A stretch of DNA of 64,000 bases from Paracoccus bogoriensis (GTDB lineage Bacteria; Pseudomonadota; Alphaproteobacteria; Rhodobacterales; Rhodobacteraceae), in contig NZ_JAHYSR010000012.1 of assembly GCF_019431455.1 (NCBI RefSeq), positions 33,902 through 97,901 of the forward strand, in the 5' to 3' direction. Positions within the stretch are counted from its first letter, which is position 1. Each line of letters begins with the position of its first letter. Shown here piece after piece: positions 44,039 through 52,260 of the stretch. The notes beneath the pieces were generated by a model, which did not search any database, was not told where the DNA came from, and saw nothing but the letters and a program-made list of their open reading frames with translations. The translations under genes were made by a program, and so were the position numbers.

Positions 44039-44128
44039 ACCCCCCTCTGCAGCCCGGCGCGTGACGGGCTGCGCATCAGGGTCGCGGGAAGGCTTGCAAC
44101 CGGCCGCATCATGCGGCAATCCCCAGCC

Positions 44129-44842
44129 ATGAGCGACAAGACCAGATCAGCCTTTGACCCGAACCCGCCGCGGCGCAATTTCTATGGCCGCCGCCATGGC
44201 AAGACCCTGCGCCAGAGCCAGAAGGGCTATCTGTCCGAGGATCTGGGTCATCTGCGTCCGCGCGGCATCACGGTCCAGGACAATCCCGAGCGTAAACCTG
44301 TCGATCCTCGGGCCATTTTCGGCAATGATCGCCCGATCTGGCTTGAGGTCGGTTTCGGGGGGGGCGAGCACATGGTCCACATGGCCGCGACCTATCCGGA
44401 CATCAACATCATCGGCTGCGAACCCTTCATCAACGGCGTGGCCATGCTGCTGGGCAAGATCCGGGCGGCGGGAGTGAGCAATGTCAGCGTCCATCCGGGC
44501 GATGCGCGCGACCTGATGGACGTGCTGCCCGATGCCAGTATCGAGCGCGTCTTTCTGATGTATCCCGATCCCTGGCCCAAGGCGCGCCACCACCGCCGCC
44601 GTTTCGTGACGCCCGAACATCTGCTGCCCCTGGCACGGGTGATGAAATCGGGCGGTCTGTTCCGGGTGGCAAGCGACATTCCCGATTATCTCCGGCAGAC
44701 CCGCGAGGAAGTGCCGATGGCGGGTTTCGAGCTGGTCTCGGACACGGCCGAGCCTTGGGAGGACTGGATCAGCACGCGCTACGAGCAGAAGGCCCTGCGC
44801 GAGGGGCGTGTGCCGCATTACGTGACCTTCCAAAGGCTCTGA
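44129..44842 (+). CDS. trmB: tRNA (guanine-N7-)-methyltransferase
   Basis: SAM-dependent methyltransferase making m7G46 in tRNA. The 237-residue protein has a basic N-terminus (RRNFYGRRHGKTLRQSQKG), the SAM motif WLEVGFGGGEHMVHMA, IGCEPFINGVAMLLGKI and the TrmB signature YPDPWPKARHHRRRFV. I use the ATG at 44129 (MSDKTRSAF); the frame is open upstream to 44003 through terminator-like sequence. It is followed by a convergent terminator shared with glmS. Confidence 0.96.
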   Translation: MSDKTRSAFDPNPPRRNFYGRRHGKTLRQSQKGYLSEDLGHLRPRGITVQDNPERKPVDPRAIFGNDRPIWLEVGFGGGEHMVHMAATYPDINIIGCEPFINGVAMLLGKIRAAGVSNVSVHPGDARDLMDVLPDASIERVFLMYPDPWPKARHHRRRFVTPEHLLPLARVMKSGGLFRVASDIPDYLRQTREEVPMAGFELVSDTAEPWEDWISTRYEQKALREGRVPHYVTFQRL

Positions 44843-44844
44843 GC

Positions 44845-44877
44845 CCCGGCGCCGCGCCAGGAGGCGGCGCTGCCGGG
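44845..44877. terminator. bidirectional hairpin between trmB and glmS
   Basis: CCCGGC (44845-44850) pairs with GCCGGG (44872-44877), with an inner stem GCCGC/GCGGC separated by a bulge. It is followed by TATTTGGGCAACGGAGAAG, a tail that resembles the one after gph. It lies between two convergent genes. Confidence 0.6.
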
Positions 44878-44911
44878 TATTTGGGCAACGGAGAAGGAAC
44901 GCAGGCCGACG

Positions 44912-46729
44912 CTATTCGACCGTTACGGATTTCGCAAGGTTTCTGGGCTGGTCCACATCGGTGCCCTTGGCGACGGCGGTGTGGTAGGCGAGATACTGCA
45001 TCGGCACCGCATAGAGCATGGGCTGGAAGATGCCGCCGCCCTGCGGCAGCGCCAGGCTGGCCGTCACGCCGTCGCCCGCCGCCGCGATCCCGGCCGCATC
45101 CGAAATCAGCAGGACGCGGCCATGGCGGGCCATCACCTCCTGCATGTTCGAGATCGTCTTGTCGAAGAGCGCGTCATGTGGCGCCAGCACCACCACCGGC
45201 ACGTCGCCGTCGATCAGCGCGATCGGGCCGTGTTTCAGCTCGCCCGAGGCGTAACCCTCGGCGTGGATATAGCTGAGTTCCTTGAGCTTGAGCGCGCCCT
45301 CCAGCGCCACGGGATAGAGTGCACCCCGGCCGAGATAGAGCACATCGCGCGCCTGAGCGAGCCAGTCAGCCTGGACCCGGCATTCGTCCGATAGTGCCAG
45401 CGCCTGCGCGATCAGGGCGGGCACCGCGCGCAGGTCGCGCAGATGCGCGGCAAGGGCCGCATCGTCGATCCGGCATCGCGCGCGGGCCGCTTCCAGCGCC
45501 AGCACCGCCAGAACCGCCAGCTGGCAGGTAAAGGCCTTGGACGAGGCCACGCTGACCTCGATCCCCGCCAGCGTCGGCAGAGCCAGATCGGCGTCGCGCG
45601 CGATGGCCGAGGTGCCGACATTGACCAGCCCCACGCTGCGCGCCACCTTGTCGCGGGCATAATGCAGCGCGGCCAGCGTGTCGGCGGTCTCGCCCGACTG
45701 GCTGATCGCGACGAAGAGGCTGCGATCCGACAGGGGCGGCTCGCGGTAGCGGAATTCCGAGGCCACGTCGATGTCGCAGGGCAGGCCCGCAAGCTGCTCG
45801 AACCAGTATTTGGCCACATGGCCCGCCAGATGCGCCGTGCCGCAGCCGACCAGCACGATCCGGTCGATGGCGGCGAAATCCAGCCCTTCGGGCAAAACGA
45901 TCCGGTCGCCCTTGAGATAATGGTTCAGCACATTGCCGATCACGGCGGGCTGTTCGGCGATCTCCTTGGCCATGAAGTGACGATAGCCGCCCCGGTCGAT
46001 CGCGGTCGCGCCCACGTCGATCCGGGCTGTGGCGCGATGCGTCTGCCGACCCGCCGCATCCCAGATCTGGACGCCTGCGCGCGTCAGCACGGCATGGTCG
46101 CCATCCTCGAGATAGGTGATGCGGTCGGTGAAGGGCGCGAGCGCCACGGCGTCGGAGCCCAGGAACATTTCGCCCGTGCCATGGCCGACGGCCAGGGGGC
46201 TGCCCTTGCGCGCTGCGATCAACAGGTCAGGTTCGCCCTCGAAGAGGAAAGCCAGCGCGAAGGCGCCTTCGAGACGCGCGAGGGTTGCCCGCGCGGCCTC
46301 CAGCGGGGTCATGCCCTGATCGAGATGATACCCGGTCCAGAGCGCGACGGTCTCGGTATCGGTCTGCGATTGCGGCTGGATACCGAGCGACTCCAGCTCC
46401 GCGCGCAGATCGCGGAAGTTCTCGATGATGCCATTATGGACCACGGCCACGCGGCCGAAGCGGTGGGGATGAGCATTGGCCTCGGTCGCGGCGCCATGGG
46501 TGGCCCACCTGGTATGGCCGATGCCGGAATGGCCAGGCAGCGGGTCATGGACCAGCCGGTCGCTGAGATTGACCAGCTTGCCCACCGCGCGCCGCCGGTC
46601 CAGCCGCCCCGACGCATCCACCGTCGCCACGCCCGCGCTGTCATAGCCGCGATATTCCAGACGCTTGAGCGCCTCGACCAGTTGGGGGGACACTTCGTGA
46701 CTGCCCAGAATGCCGATGATGCCGCACAT
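44912..46729 (-). CDS. glmS: glutamine-fructose-6-phosphate aminotransferase (isomerizing)
   Basis: Makes glucosamine-6-phosphate from fructose-6-phosphate and glutamine, the entry to cell-wall amino sugars. The 605-residue protein begins MCGIIGILGSHEVSP with the catalytic Cys2 of an Ntn glutaminase domain (HTRWATHG, HNGIIENF). Two SIS isomerase domains follow (VGCGTAHLAGHV, SQSGETADTLAA, VASSKAFTCQ) and the C-terminus PRNLAKSVTVE is canonical. Its start overlaps the glmU stop in TGATG, so the pair is translationally coupled. No glmS ribozyme is present, as expected outside Gram-positives. Confidence 0.98.
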   Translation of the reverse strand: MCGIIGILGSHEVSPQLVEALKRLEYRGYDSAGVATVDASGRLDRRRAVGKLVNLSDRLVHDPLPGHSGIGHTRWATHGAATEANAHPHRFGRVAVVHNGIIENFRDLRAELESLGIQPQSQTDTETVALWTGYHLDQGMTPLEAARATLARLEGAFALAFLFEGEPDLLIAARKGSPLAVGHGTGEMFLGSDAVALAPFTDRITYLEDGDHAVLTRAGVQIWDAAGRQTHRATARIDVGATAIDRGGYRHFMAKEIAEQPAVIGNVLNHYLKGDRIVLPEGLDFAAIDRIVLVGCGTAHLAGHVAKYWFEQLAGLPCDIDVASEFRYREPPLSDRSLFVAISQSGETADTLAALHYARDKVARSVGLVNVGTSAIARDADLALPTLAGIEVSVASSKAFTCQLAVLAVLALEAARARCRIDDAALAAHLRDLRAVPALIAQALALSDECRVQADWLAQARDVLYLGRGALYPVALEGALKLKELSYIHAEGYASGELKHGPIALIDGDVPVVVLAPHDALFDKTISNMQEVMARHGRVLLISDAAGIAAAGDGVTASLALPQGGGIFQPMLYAVPMQYLAYHTAVAKGTDVDQPRNLAKSVTVE

Positions 46730-48072
46730 CAGCGGGCCTCCTTTCTTGCGCGCAAAGCCGCCATCAGGCGCAGGGCCAGACCGGGTTTGGTGACCTGTCT
46801 GGCGCGGCCGATTGCCAGCGCGCCGTCGGGCACATCCTCGGTGATGGTGCTGCCGGAACCGGTCATTGCATCCGCCCCGACACGAACGGGCGCGACCAGC
46901 ATCGTGTCGCTGCCGATGAAGGCGCGGGGGCCGATCATGGTGCGGTGCTTCATCACGCCGTCGTAATTGCAGGTGATCGTGCCGGCGCCGATATTCGTAT
47001 GCTCGCCCACACGCGCGTCGCCCAGATAGGTCAGGTGGCCGACCTTGACGCCTTCGTCCAGCACGCTGTTCTTGATCTCGACGAAATTGCCGACATGGAC
47101 ATCGCCGCCCAGTTCCGCGCCGGGGCGCAGGCGGGCGAAGGGGCCGACCGTGGCGCCGGCGCTGACATGGCAGCCTTCCAGATGGCAGAAGGGCAGGATC
47201 TCGGCGCCCGATTCCACAGTGACGCCGGGACCGAAGACGACGTTCGGGCCGATCACCGCATCGCGGCCGATCACCGTGTCCAGCGCGAACCAGACGCTGC
47301 CCGGATCGGTCAGCGTCACGCCGTCCTCCAGCGCGCGGGCGCGCGCGCGGGCCTGGAACAGCGCCTCGGCGCGGGCCAGTTCGGCCCGGGTGTTGATGCC
47401 GAGTGTTTCCTCTTCGTCGCAGGTGACGACATCGGCGTGCAGCCCTTCGGACCGGGCCAGGGCCACAAGGTCGGTCAGGTAGTATTCGCCCGCCGCATTG
47501 TCGTTGGTCAGGCGCGGCAGAAGCTGGCGCAGAAGGCTTGCCTGCATCGCCATCACCCCGGAATTGCACAGCGCGATCTGGCGCGTGGCAGTGTCGGCAT
47601 CCTTCCATTCGACGATCCGTTCCAGTCCCTGCGCGGTCACGACAAGGCGGCCGTAGCGGCCGGGATCCTCGGCCTCGAAGCCCAGGACGGTCAGATCTGC
47701 GGGGTGGCTGGCCAGAGTGGCCAGGGTATCCCCGGTGATGAAGGGGGTGTCGCCATAGAGGATGATCACCCGGCCCTCGAACCCTTCCAGCGCGGGCAGG
47801 GCCTGCCGGACTGCGTGACCCGTGCCCAGCTGTTCGGCCTGAAGTGCGATCGCGGCCTCGGGGTCGAGCTTGGCCAGCGCCTGGCTCACCAGCTCGGCGC
47901 TGTGGCCGGTGACGACGACGATCTGTTCGGGTTCAAGGCTGCGCGCCGCTGTCAGGGCATGGGCGACCAGCGGCACGCCGCCCAGCCGATGCAGCACCTT
48001 GGGCAGGTCCGATTGCATCCGGCTGCCCTGACCCGCCGCCAGAATCACCACTGCCACCGCGTCTTTGGTCAT
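46729..48072 (-). CDS. glmU: bifunctional N-acetylglucosamine-1-phosphate uridyltransferase/glucosamine-1-phosphate acetyltransferase
   Basis: Makes UDP-N-acetylglucosamine from glucosamine-1-phosphate. The 447-residue product has the N-terminal pyrophosphorylase domain with VILAAGQGSRMQSDLPKVLH and GDTPFI, and from about residue 240 a left-handed beta-helix acetyltransferase domain with hexapeptide repeats (IGRDAVIGPNVVFGPGVTVE) and TITCNYDGVMKHRTMIG. It is upstream of and overlaps glmS, so consecutive steps of the pathway are coupled (glmM is elsewhere). Confidence 0.98.
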   Translation of the reverse strand: MTKDAVAVVILAAGQGSRMQSDLPKVLHRLGGVPLVAHALTAARSLEPEQIVVVTGHSAELVSQALAKLDPEAAIALQAEQLGTGHAVRQALPALEGFEGRVIILYGDTPFITGDTLATLASHPADLTVLGFEAEDPGRYGRLVVTAQGLERIVEWKDADTATRQIALCNSGVMAMQASLLRQLLPRLTNDNAAGEYYLTDLVALARSEGLHADVVTCDEEETLGINTRAELARAEALFQARARARALEDGVTLTDPGSVWFALDTVIGRDAVIGPNVVFGPGVTVESGAEILPFCHLEGCHVSAGATVGPFARLRPGAELGGDVHVGNFVEIKNSVLDEGVKVGHLTYLGDARVGEHTNIGAGTITCNYDGVMKHRTMIGPRAFIGSDTMLVAPVRVGADAMTGSGSTITEDVPDGALAIGRARQVTKPGLALRLMAALRARKEAR

Positions 48073-48090
48073 GCCCGCCCCTTCGCCTGT

Positions 48091-48118
48091 TTGCTTTTTA
48101 TCATGGGCGTTCTAATCG
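48091..48118 (+). promoter_or_regulatory. candidate gph promoter
   Basis: TTGCTT (48091-48096), 16 bases, TAATCG (48113-48118), 67 bases before the gph ATG, in the 112-base divergent gap with glmU. Confidence 0.3.
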
Positions 48119-48184
48119 GGGCGCAGGGCGCTGGCTAGGGCTGGCGCATTCACCTTTGTTTTCGGATCGTTTCGGAGGGTGCGG

Positions 48185-48859
48185 ATGGCGGGAACAGTGG
48201 TCTTTGACCTGGACGGAACCTTGGCCGATACATCGGGCGATCTGGTCGCGGCGGCGAATGCCTGTTTCCGCGCGCGCGGCTTGGGCGATCTGCTGGACCC
48301 GGTTGCGGACGCGCAGATCGCCTTTCAGGGCGGGCGCGCGATGCTGCGGGCGGGCTATGCGCGCATCGGGTCGGACATCCTGCTGCCGCCCGGCGCCGAG
48401 GACGAGGATTATTCCCGCCTGCTGGGCCATTACGGCGAGGCGATCGCGGTGCATACGCGGCTTTATCCGGGCGTTGAGGCTGCGCTTGACCGATTGGAGG
48501 CCGATGGGCACCGGCTGGCGGTCTGCACGAACAAGCCGGAAGCCCTGGCCGAGACGCTGCTGTGCAAGCTGGGCCTGCGGGATCGTTTCGGCGCGCTGAT
48601 CGGGGCTGATACGCTGCCGGTCCGCAAGCCCGATCCGCGGCCCTATCGGGCGGCAGTCGAGGGCGCGGGCGGGATCCTGGAACGCTCGTTTCTGGTGGGC
48701 GATACCGAGACGGACCGCCTCACGGCGGCTGCTGCGGGTGTCAGGGTCGTGCTGGTCTCGTTCGGGCCAGAGGGAAGGGGTATCGAGCGCCTCGCGCCAG
48801 AGGCTCTGCTGGAGCATTTCGACGCGCTGCCGGGAATAGCCCGCGATTGGCTGAGTTAG
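48185..48859 (+). CDS. gph: phosphoglycolate phosphatase (HAD superfamily)
   Basis: Removes phosphate from 2-phosphoglycolate formed by Rubisco oxygenation or DNA repair. The 224-residue protein has HAD motif I VFDLDGTLADTSGDL at the N-terminus, motif II VCTNKPEALA, motif III lysine in RKPDPRPYR and motif IV VGDTETDRLTA, with a helical cap. The ATG at 48185 has GGAGG six bases before; a GTG two codons upstream is in frame. The exact substrate within the HAD family is inferred. Confidence 0.85.
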   Translation: MAGTVVFDLDGTLADTSGDLVAAANACFRARGLGDLLDPVADAQIAFQGGRAMLRAGYARIGSDILLPPGAEDEDYSRLLGHYGEAIAVHTRLYPGVEAALDRLEADGHRLAVCTNKPEALAETLLCKLGLRDRFGALIGADTLPVRKPDPRPYRAAVEGAGGILERSFLVGDTETDRLTAAAAGVRVVLVSFGPEGRGIERLAPEALLEHFDALPGIARDWLS

Positions 48860-48875
48860 GAAGGAGCGCTGCCCC

Positions 48876-48893
48876 CATCGCGCAAGCGCGATG
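48876..48893. terminator. bidirectional hairpin between gph and bfr
   Basis: CATCGCGC (48876-48883) and GCGCGATG (48886-48893) form an 8-bp stem flanked by CCCCC runs, then GGATATTCGGACCAAGG. The same kind of tail follows the trmB/glmS hairpin. It lies between convergent genes. Confidence 0.5.
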
Positions 48894-48946
48894 CCCCCAG
48901 GATATTCGGACCAAGGCATAAGCGGGATGCCTTGGCCCTGGCTGCG

Positions 48947-49432
48947 TCATTCGGCCTCGTTCGCAGGTTTGGCGTTCAGATGGCCGTAATTCTGGGCGCC
49001 GATCGTGTCATAGAGGCCGATCTGCGTTTCGAGGAAGTCGATATGGCCTTCCTCGTCGGCGATGAGTTCCTCGAAGAGGTTCTTGCTGACGTAATCGCCC
49101 ACGCTCTCGCAGTAATCGCGTGCCTCGATATAAAGCGTGCGAGCGTCATGTTCGGCTGCAAGGTCGCTTTCCAGCGTCTCGCGCAGGGTCTGGCCGATCC
49201 GCAGCGGGTCGAGCTTTTGCAGGTTGGGATGGCCTTCGAGGAAGATGATCCGTTGGATCAGCTTGTCGGCGTGGTGCATCTCCTCGATGGATTCCTCGCG
49301 CGATTTCGCGGCGATCCGGCCGAAGCCCCAGTCTTCCTGCAGGCGGTAATGCAGCCAATACTGGCTGACCGCAGTCAGTTCAGACCGCAGCGCGGCGTTC
49401 AGATAGTCGATGACCTTGGCGTCGCCCTTCAT
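48947..49432 (-). CDS. bfr: bacterioferritin
   Basis: Iron-storage 24-mer with heme at dimer interfaces. The 161-residue protein starts [20 protein letters not shown]. Ferroxidase ligands are visible at E18, E51 and H54, with further ones in [13 protein letters not shown] and [11 protein letters not shown], and the heme ligand M52 is in the motif EEMHHADKL. It follows bfd on the same strand; their reading frames overlap by 53 bases, so iron storage and release partners are co-expressed. Confidence 0.97.
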   Translation of the reverse strand: MKGDAKVIDYLNAALRSELTAVSQYWLHYRLQEDWGFGRIAAKSREESIEEMHHADKLIQRIIFLEGHPNLQKLDPLRIGQTLRETLESDLAAEHDARTLYIEARDYCESVGDYVSKNLFEELIADEEGHIDFLETQIGLYDTIGAQNYGHLNAKPANEAE

Positions 49433-49673
49433 GGGTGGCTTCCTTCTTGCTGTCATTGCGGGGCCGCAAAATCGGCGGTGCAACTTCCAAATTATCGCAA
49501 GCGCGCATCGTGTCCAGAAAGAGCGGCATGCAACCGCCGCAATCGGCACGTTTTCCAAGGGCGTGATAGATCTTGCCCGGCGTGATGATCGTTTCGGGAT
49601 CGGCGGCGCGCATCCAGTCGATGGCGGCGCGAATGTCGTGATCCGAAATCTGGGTGCAGTGGCAAACGATCAT
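49380..49673 (-). CDS. bfd: bacterioferritin-associated ferredoxin-like [2Fe-2S] protein
   Basis: Probably reduces bacterioferritin iron for release. The 97-residue product has the BFD-type cysteine pattern: [18 protein letters not shown] at the start and [12 protein letters not shown] about 40 residues later. The family is usually 60-80 residues; here the last 17 or so residues (from about EATHEG) are encoded inside the bfr start region in another frame and may be an unselected tail. On the minus strand TATTAT about 20 bases upstream is a possible -10, but no iron box was identified with confidence. Confidence 0.85.
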   Translation of the reverse strand: MIVCHCTQISDHDIRAAIDWMRAADPETIITPGKIYHALGKRADCGGCMPLFLDTMRACDNLEVAPPILRPRNDSKKEATHEGRRQGHRLSERRAAV

Positions 49674-49789
49674 GGCGGGCTCCTGTGCGATAATATCTGA
49701 CTTGTTTTGTCGGTTGTGTAAAGGCCGAGATTTTTACTTGGAGATCACAGCCGCTTGACGGACCAGCGCCGAGGTCGCAGAAGCGGGGC

Positions 49790-50836
49790 ATGAGACTGTC
49801 CGATTTCGATTTTCCTCTGCCCGATGAGCTGATCGCGACGCGGCCTGCGCGTCCGCGCAGTTCGGCCCGGCTGCTTCATGCCGAGGGCAGGGCTCTGGCT
49901 GATCGCCGTGTCAGCGATCTGCCGGTGATCTTGCGGCCTGGCGATCTGCTGGTGCTGAACGACACCCGCGTCATCCCCGCACGGCTGAGCGGCACGCGCA
50001 GGCGCCGCACGCCGCAGGGCGATGCCGTTGCCGGGATCGAGGTCACGCTGCTGGAGCCCGCCGCCCAGGGCTGGCAGGCGCTGGCCAAGCCGCTGCGCAA
50101 GCTGCGGCAGGGCGAGGTGATCCGGTTTGGGGACGCGCTCTCTGCCACCGTGGCCGAGATCGGCGAGACCGGTCTGCGGCTGGTCTTTGACGCCGAGGGT
50201 GATGCCTTCGACGCGGCGCTGCGGCAGGTGGGGGCGATGCCCCTGCCGCCCTATATCGCCTCGCTCCGGGCGCCGGACGAGCAGGATCACGAGGATTACC
50301 AGACGGTCTGGGCCGCGCAGGACGGTGCCGTCGCGGCCCCGACGGCCAGTCTGCATTTCGACCAGCCGCTGCTGGACGCCCTGGCTGCGCGCGGGGTGGA
50401 ATTCGTGCATGTCACGCTGCATGTGGGTGCCGGCACCTTCCTGCCGGTCAAGGTCGAGGATGTGACCACCCACAGGATGCACGCCGAACGCGGCTTGATC
50501 ACCCCCGAGGCCGCCGCGACCATCAATCGTGCCAAGGCCGAGGGGCGGCGCGTGATCCCGGTGGGCACGACCGCGCTTCGGCTGATCGAATCGGCGGCGA
50601 CGGGGCCGGGGCAGGTCGCGCCCTTCGACGGGGCGACCGACATCTTCATCTATCCCGGCTTTCAATTCCGTGTGACGGACGGGCTGATGACCAATTTCCA
50701 TCTGCCCAAATCAACGCTGATGATGCTGGTCTCGGCGCTGATGGGCACGGAAAGAATCATGGATCTCTATGGACATGCCGTCCGGCAGCGTTATCGTTTC
50801 TTCAGCTATGGCGACGCGTCGCTGCTGATCCCGTAA
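49790..50836 (+). CDS. queA: S-adenosylmethionine:tRNA ribosyltransferase-isomerase
   Basis: Adds the epoxycyclopentane ring from SAM to preQ1 in tRNA, making epoxyqueuosine. The 348-residue protein starts [20 protein letters not shown] and contains [50 protein letters not shown] and [17 protein letters not shown], all QueA signatures. Divergent from bfd; tgt is not in the window. Confidence 0.97.
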   Translation: MRLSDFDFPLPDELIATRPARPRSSARLLHAEGRALADRRVSDLPVILRPGDLLVLNDTRVIPARLSGTRRRRTPQGDAVAGIEVTLLEPAAQGWQALAKPLRKLRQGEVIRFGDALSATVAEIGETGLRLVFDAEGDAFDAALRQVGAMPLPPYIASLRAPDEQDHEDYQTVWAAQDGAVAAPTASLHFDQPLLDALAARGVEFVHVTLHVGAGTFLPVKVEDVTTHRMHAERGLITPEAAATINRAKAEGRRVIPVGTTALRLIESAATGPGQVAPFDGATDIFIYPGFQFRVTDGLMTNFHLPKSTLMMLVSALMGTERIMDLYGHAVRQRYRFFSYGDASLLIP

Positions 50837-50920
50837 GTTCGCTTGGGGGCTGGCTCATCGTCGCCAGAGGCTTTAGGGCAGGCGTTCTGACCCTTTCATG
50901 CCCCTGACGACGAGGCCGCG

Positions 50921-52171
50921 ATGATCTCGGTTCTGCGCACGACCTGGCCCCTTCTGCTGGGCATCCTGTTGCTGATGGTCGGCAACGGGATGCAGGGCAC
51001 GCTGCTGGGTATCCGGGGCGATATCGAGGGCATTCCGACCTTTCTGATGTCGCTGGTCATGTCGGCCTATTTCGGTGGCTTTCTGCTGGGCAGCCTGCTG
51101 GTGCCGGATCTGATCAAGCATGTCGGCCATGTGCGAGTCTTCGCGGCGCTTGGCTCGCTGATCTCGGCGGCCTTGGTTCTGTTTGCGGTCGAGCCGCACT
51201 GGATCAGCTGGGCCGCGCTGCGTTTCCTGATCGGCTTCTGCTTCTGCGGGGTCTATGTGACGGCGGAAAGCTGGCTGAATGCGGGCTCGACCAACGAGAA
51301 CCGGGGTCAGTCGCTGTCGGCCTACATGATCGTGCAGCTTCTGGGCATCGTGGTGGCGCAGGCACTGTTGAACGTGGGCGATCCGGCAGGCTATCTGCTG
51401 TTCATCATCCCCTCGGTGCTGGTTTCGCTGGCCTTCACGCCGATCCTGCTGTCGGCCCAGCCCGCGCCCCAATTCGACACGATCAAACGGATGTCCTTTG
51501 GCAGGCTCTACCGCGCCTCGCCGCTTGGCTGCGTGGGAATCTTCCTGATGGGCGGCGTCTTTGCGGCGCTGTCGGGCATGTCATCGGTCTGGGGAGCAGT
51601 GATCGGCCTGTCGGTGGCGGAAATCAGCCTGTTCGTCGCCGCGATCTATGCGGGCGGGCTGGTGCTGCAATATCCCATTGGCTGGATCTCGGATCGCTAT
51701 GACCGCCGCAAGCTGGTGCTGATCCTGTCGGCCATCGGGGGGCTCTGCGGGCTGCTGGTGATTGCCGGGCAGCCGGGGACCGTCGGTCTGGTGATCGCCG
51801 GGGCGATCATGGGCGGCGTGGCCAATCCGATCTATGCGCTGTTGCTGGCCTATACGAACGATTACCTGGACCAGAGCGACATGGCCTCGGCCTCGGCGGG
51901 GCTGTTATTCATCTACGGGATCGGCAGTATGGGCGGCCCTGTCATCACCGGCTGGCTGATGGATCTGGTCGGGCCGGACGGATACTGGGTCCATATGGCC
52001 GTGCTGCTGGCCGCGCTGACCGCCTATGCCGCATGGCGCGCGACGCAGCGCCGGGCGCTGACGCCCGAGGAACAGGGCAGTTTCGCCGTCATCACCCCAA
52101 GCGCTACCCCCGTCGCGGTCGAGATCGTGCTGGACGAGGCGCAATCGGACGGCGCCCAAGGCACCGCCTGA
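50921..52171 (+). CDS. MFS transporter
   Basis: A 416-residue major facilitator protein with about twelve membrane segments. The conserved loop between segments 2 and 3 is degenerate (PDLIKHVGHVRVFAALG), and the equivalent loop in the second half is clear (GWISDRYDRRKLVLILSAI). The charged C-terminal 40 residues are cytoplasmic. It resembles the YcaD-type sugar-transporter-like MFS group that has GNGMQGTLLGIRG at the first helix. Substrate unknown. It lies 84 bases after queA and 89 bases before lpdA, with no shared pathway evident. Confidence 0.88.
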   Translation: MISVLRTTWPLLLGILLLMVGNGMQGTLLGIRGDIEGIPTFLMSLVMSAYFGGFLLGSLLVPDLIKHVGHVRVFAALGSLISAALVLFAVEPHWISWAALRFLIGFCFCGVYVTAESWLNAGSTNENRGQSLSAYMIVQLLGIVVAQALLNVGDPAGYLLFIIPSVLVSLAFTPILLSAQPAPQFDTIKRMSFGRLYRASPLGCVGIFLMGGVFAALSGMSSVWGAVIGLSVAEISLFVAAIYAGGLVLQYPIGWISDRYDRRKLVLILSAIGGLCGLLVIAGQPGTVGLVIAGAIMGGVANPIYALLLAYTNDYLDQSDMASASAGLLFIYGIGSMGGPVITGWLMDLVGPDGYWVHMAVLLAALTAYAAWRATQRRALTPEEQGSFAVITPSATPVAVEIVLDEAQSDGAQGTA

Positions 52172-52260
52172 CCGGGGCTTCCGGCCTGTCCGAGGGCGCG
52201 CTTGCCGCTTGCGCGCAAATGATTTAACGCTGAACTATCTTTCAGGCAGCGGGGAATGTC

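Noticed and set aside
43990..44128. SAM-responsive riboswitch before trmB
   Set aside because: The leader has hairpins but none of the conserved loop sequences of the SAM-II, SAM/SAH or SAH classes.
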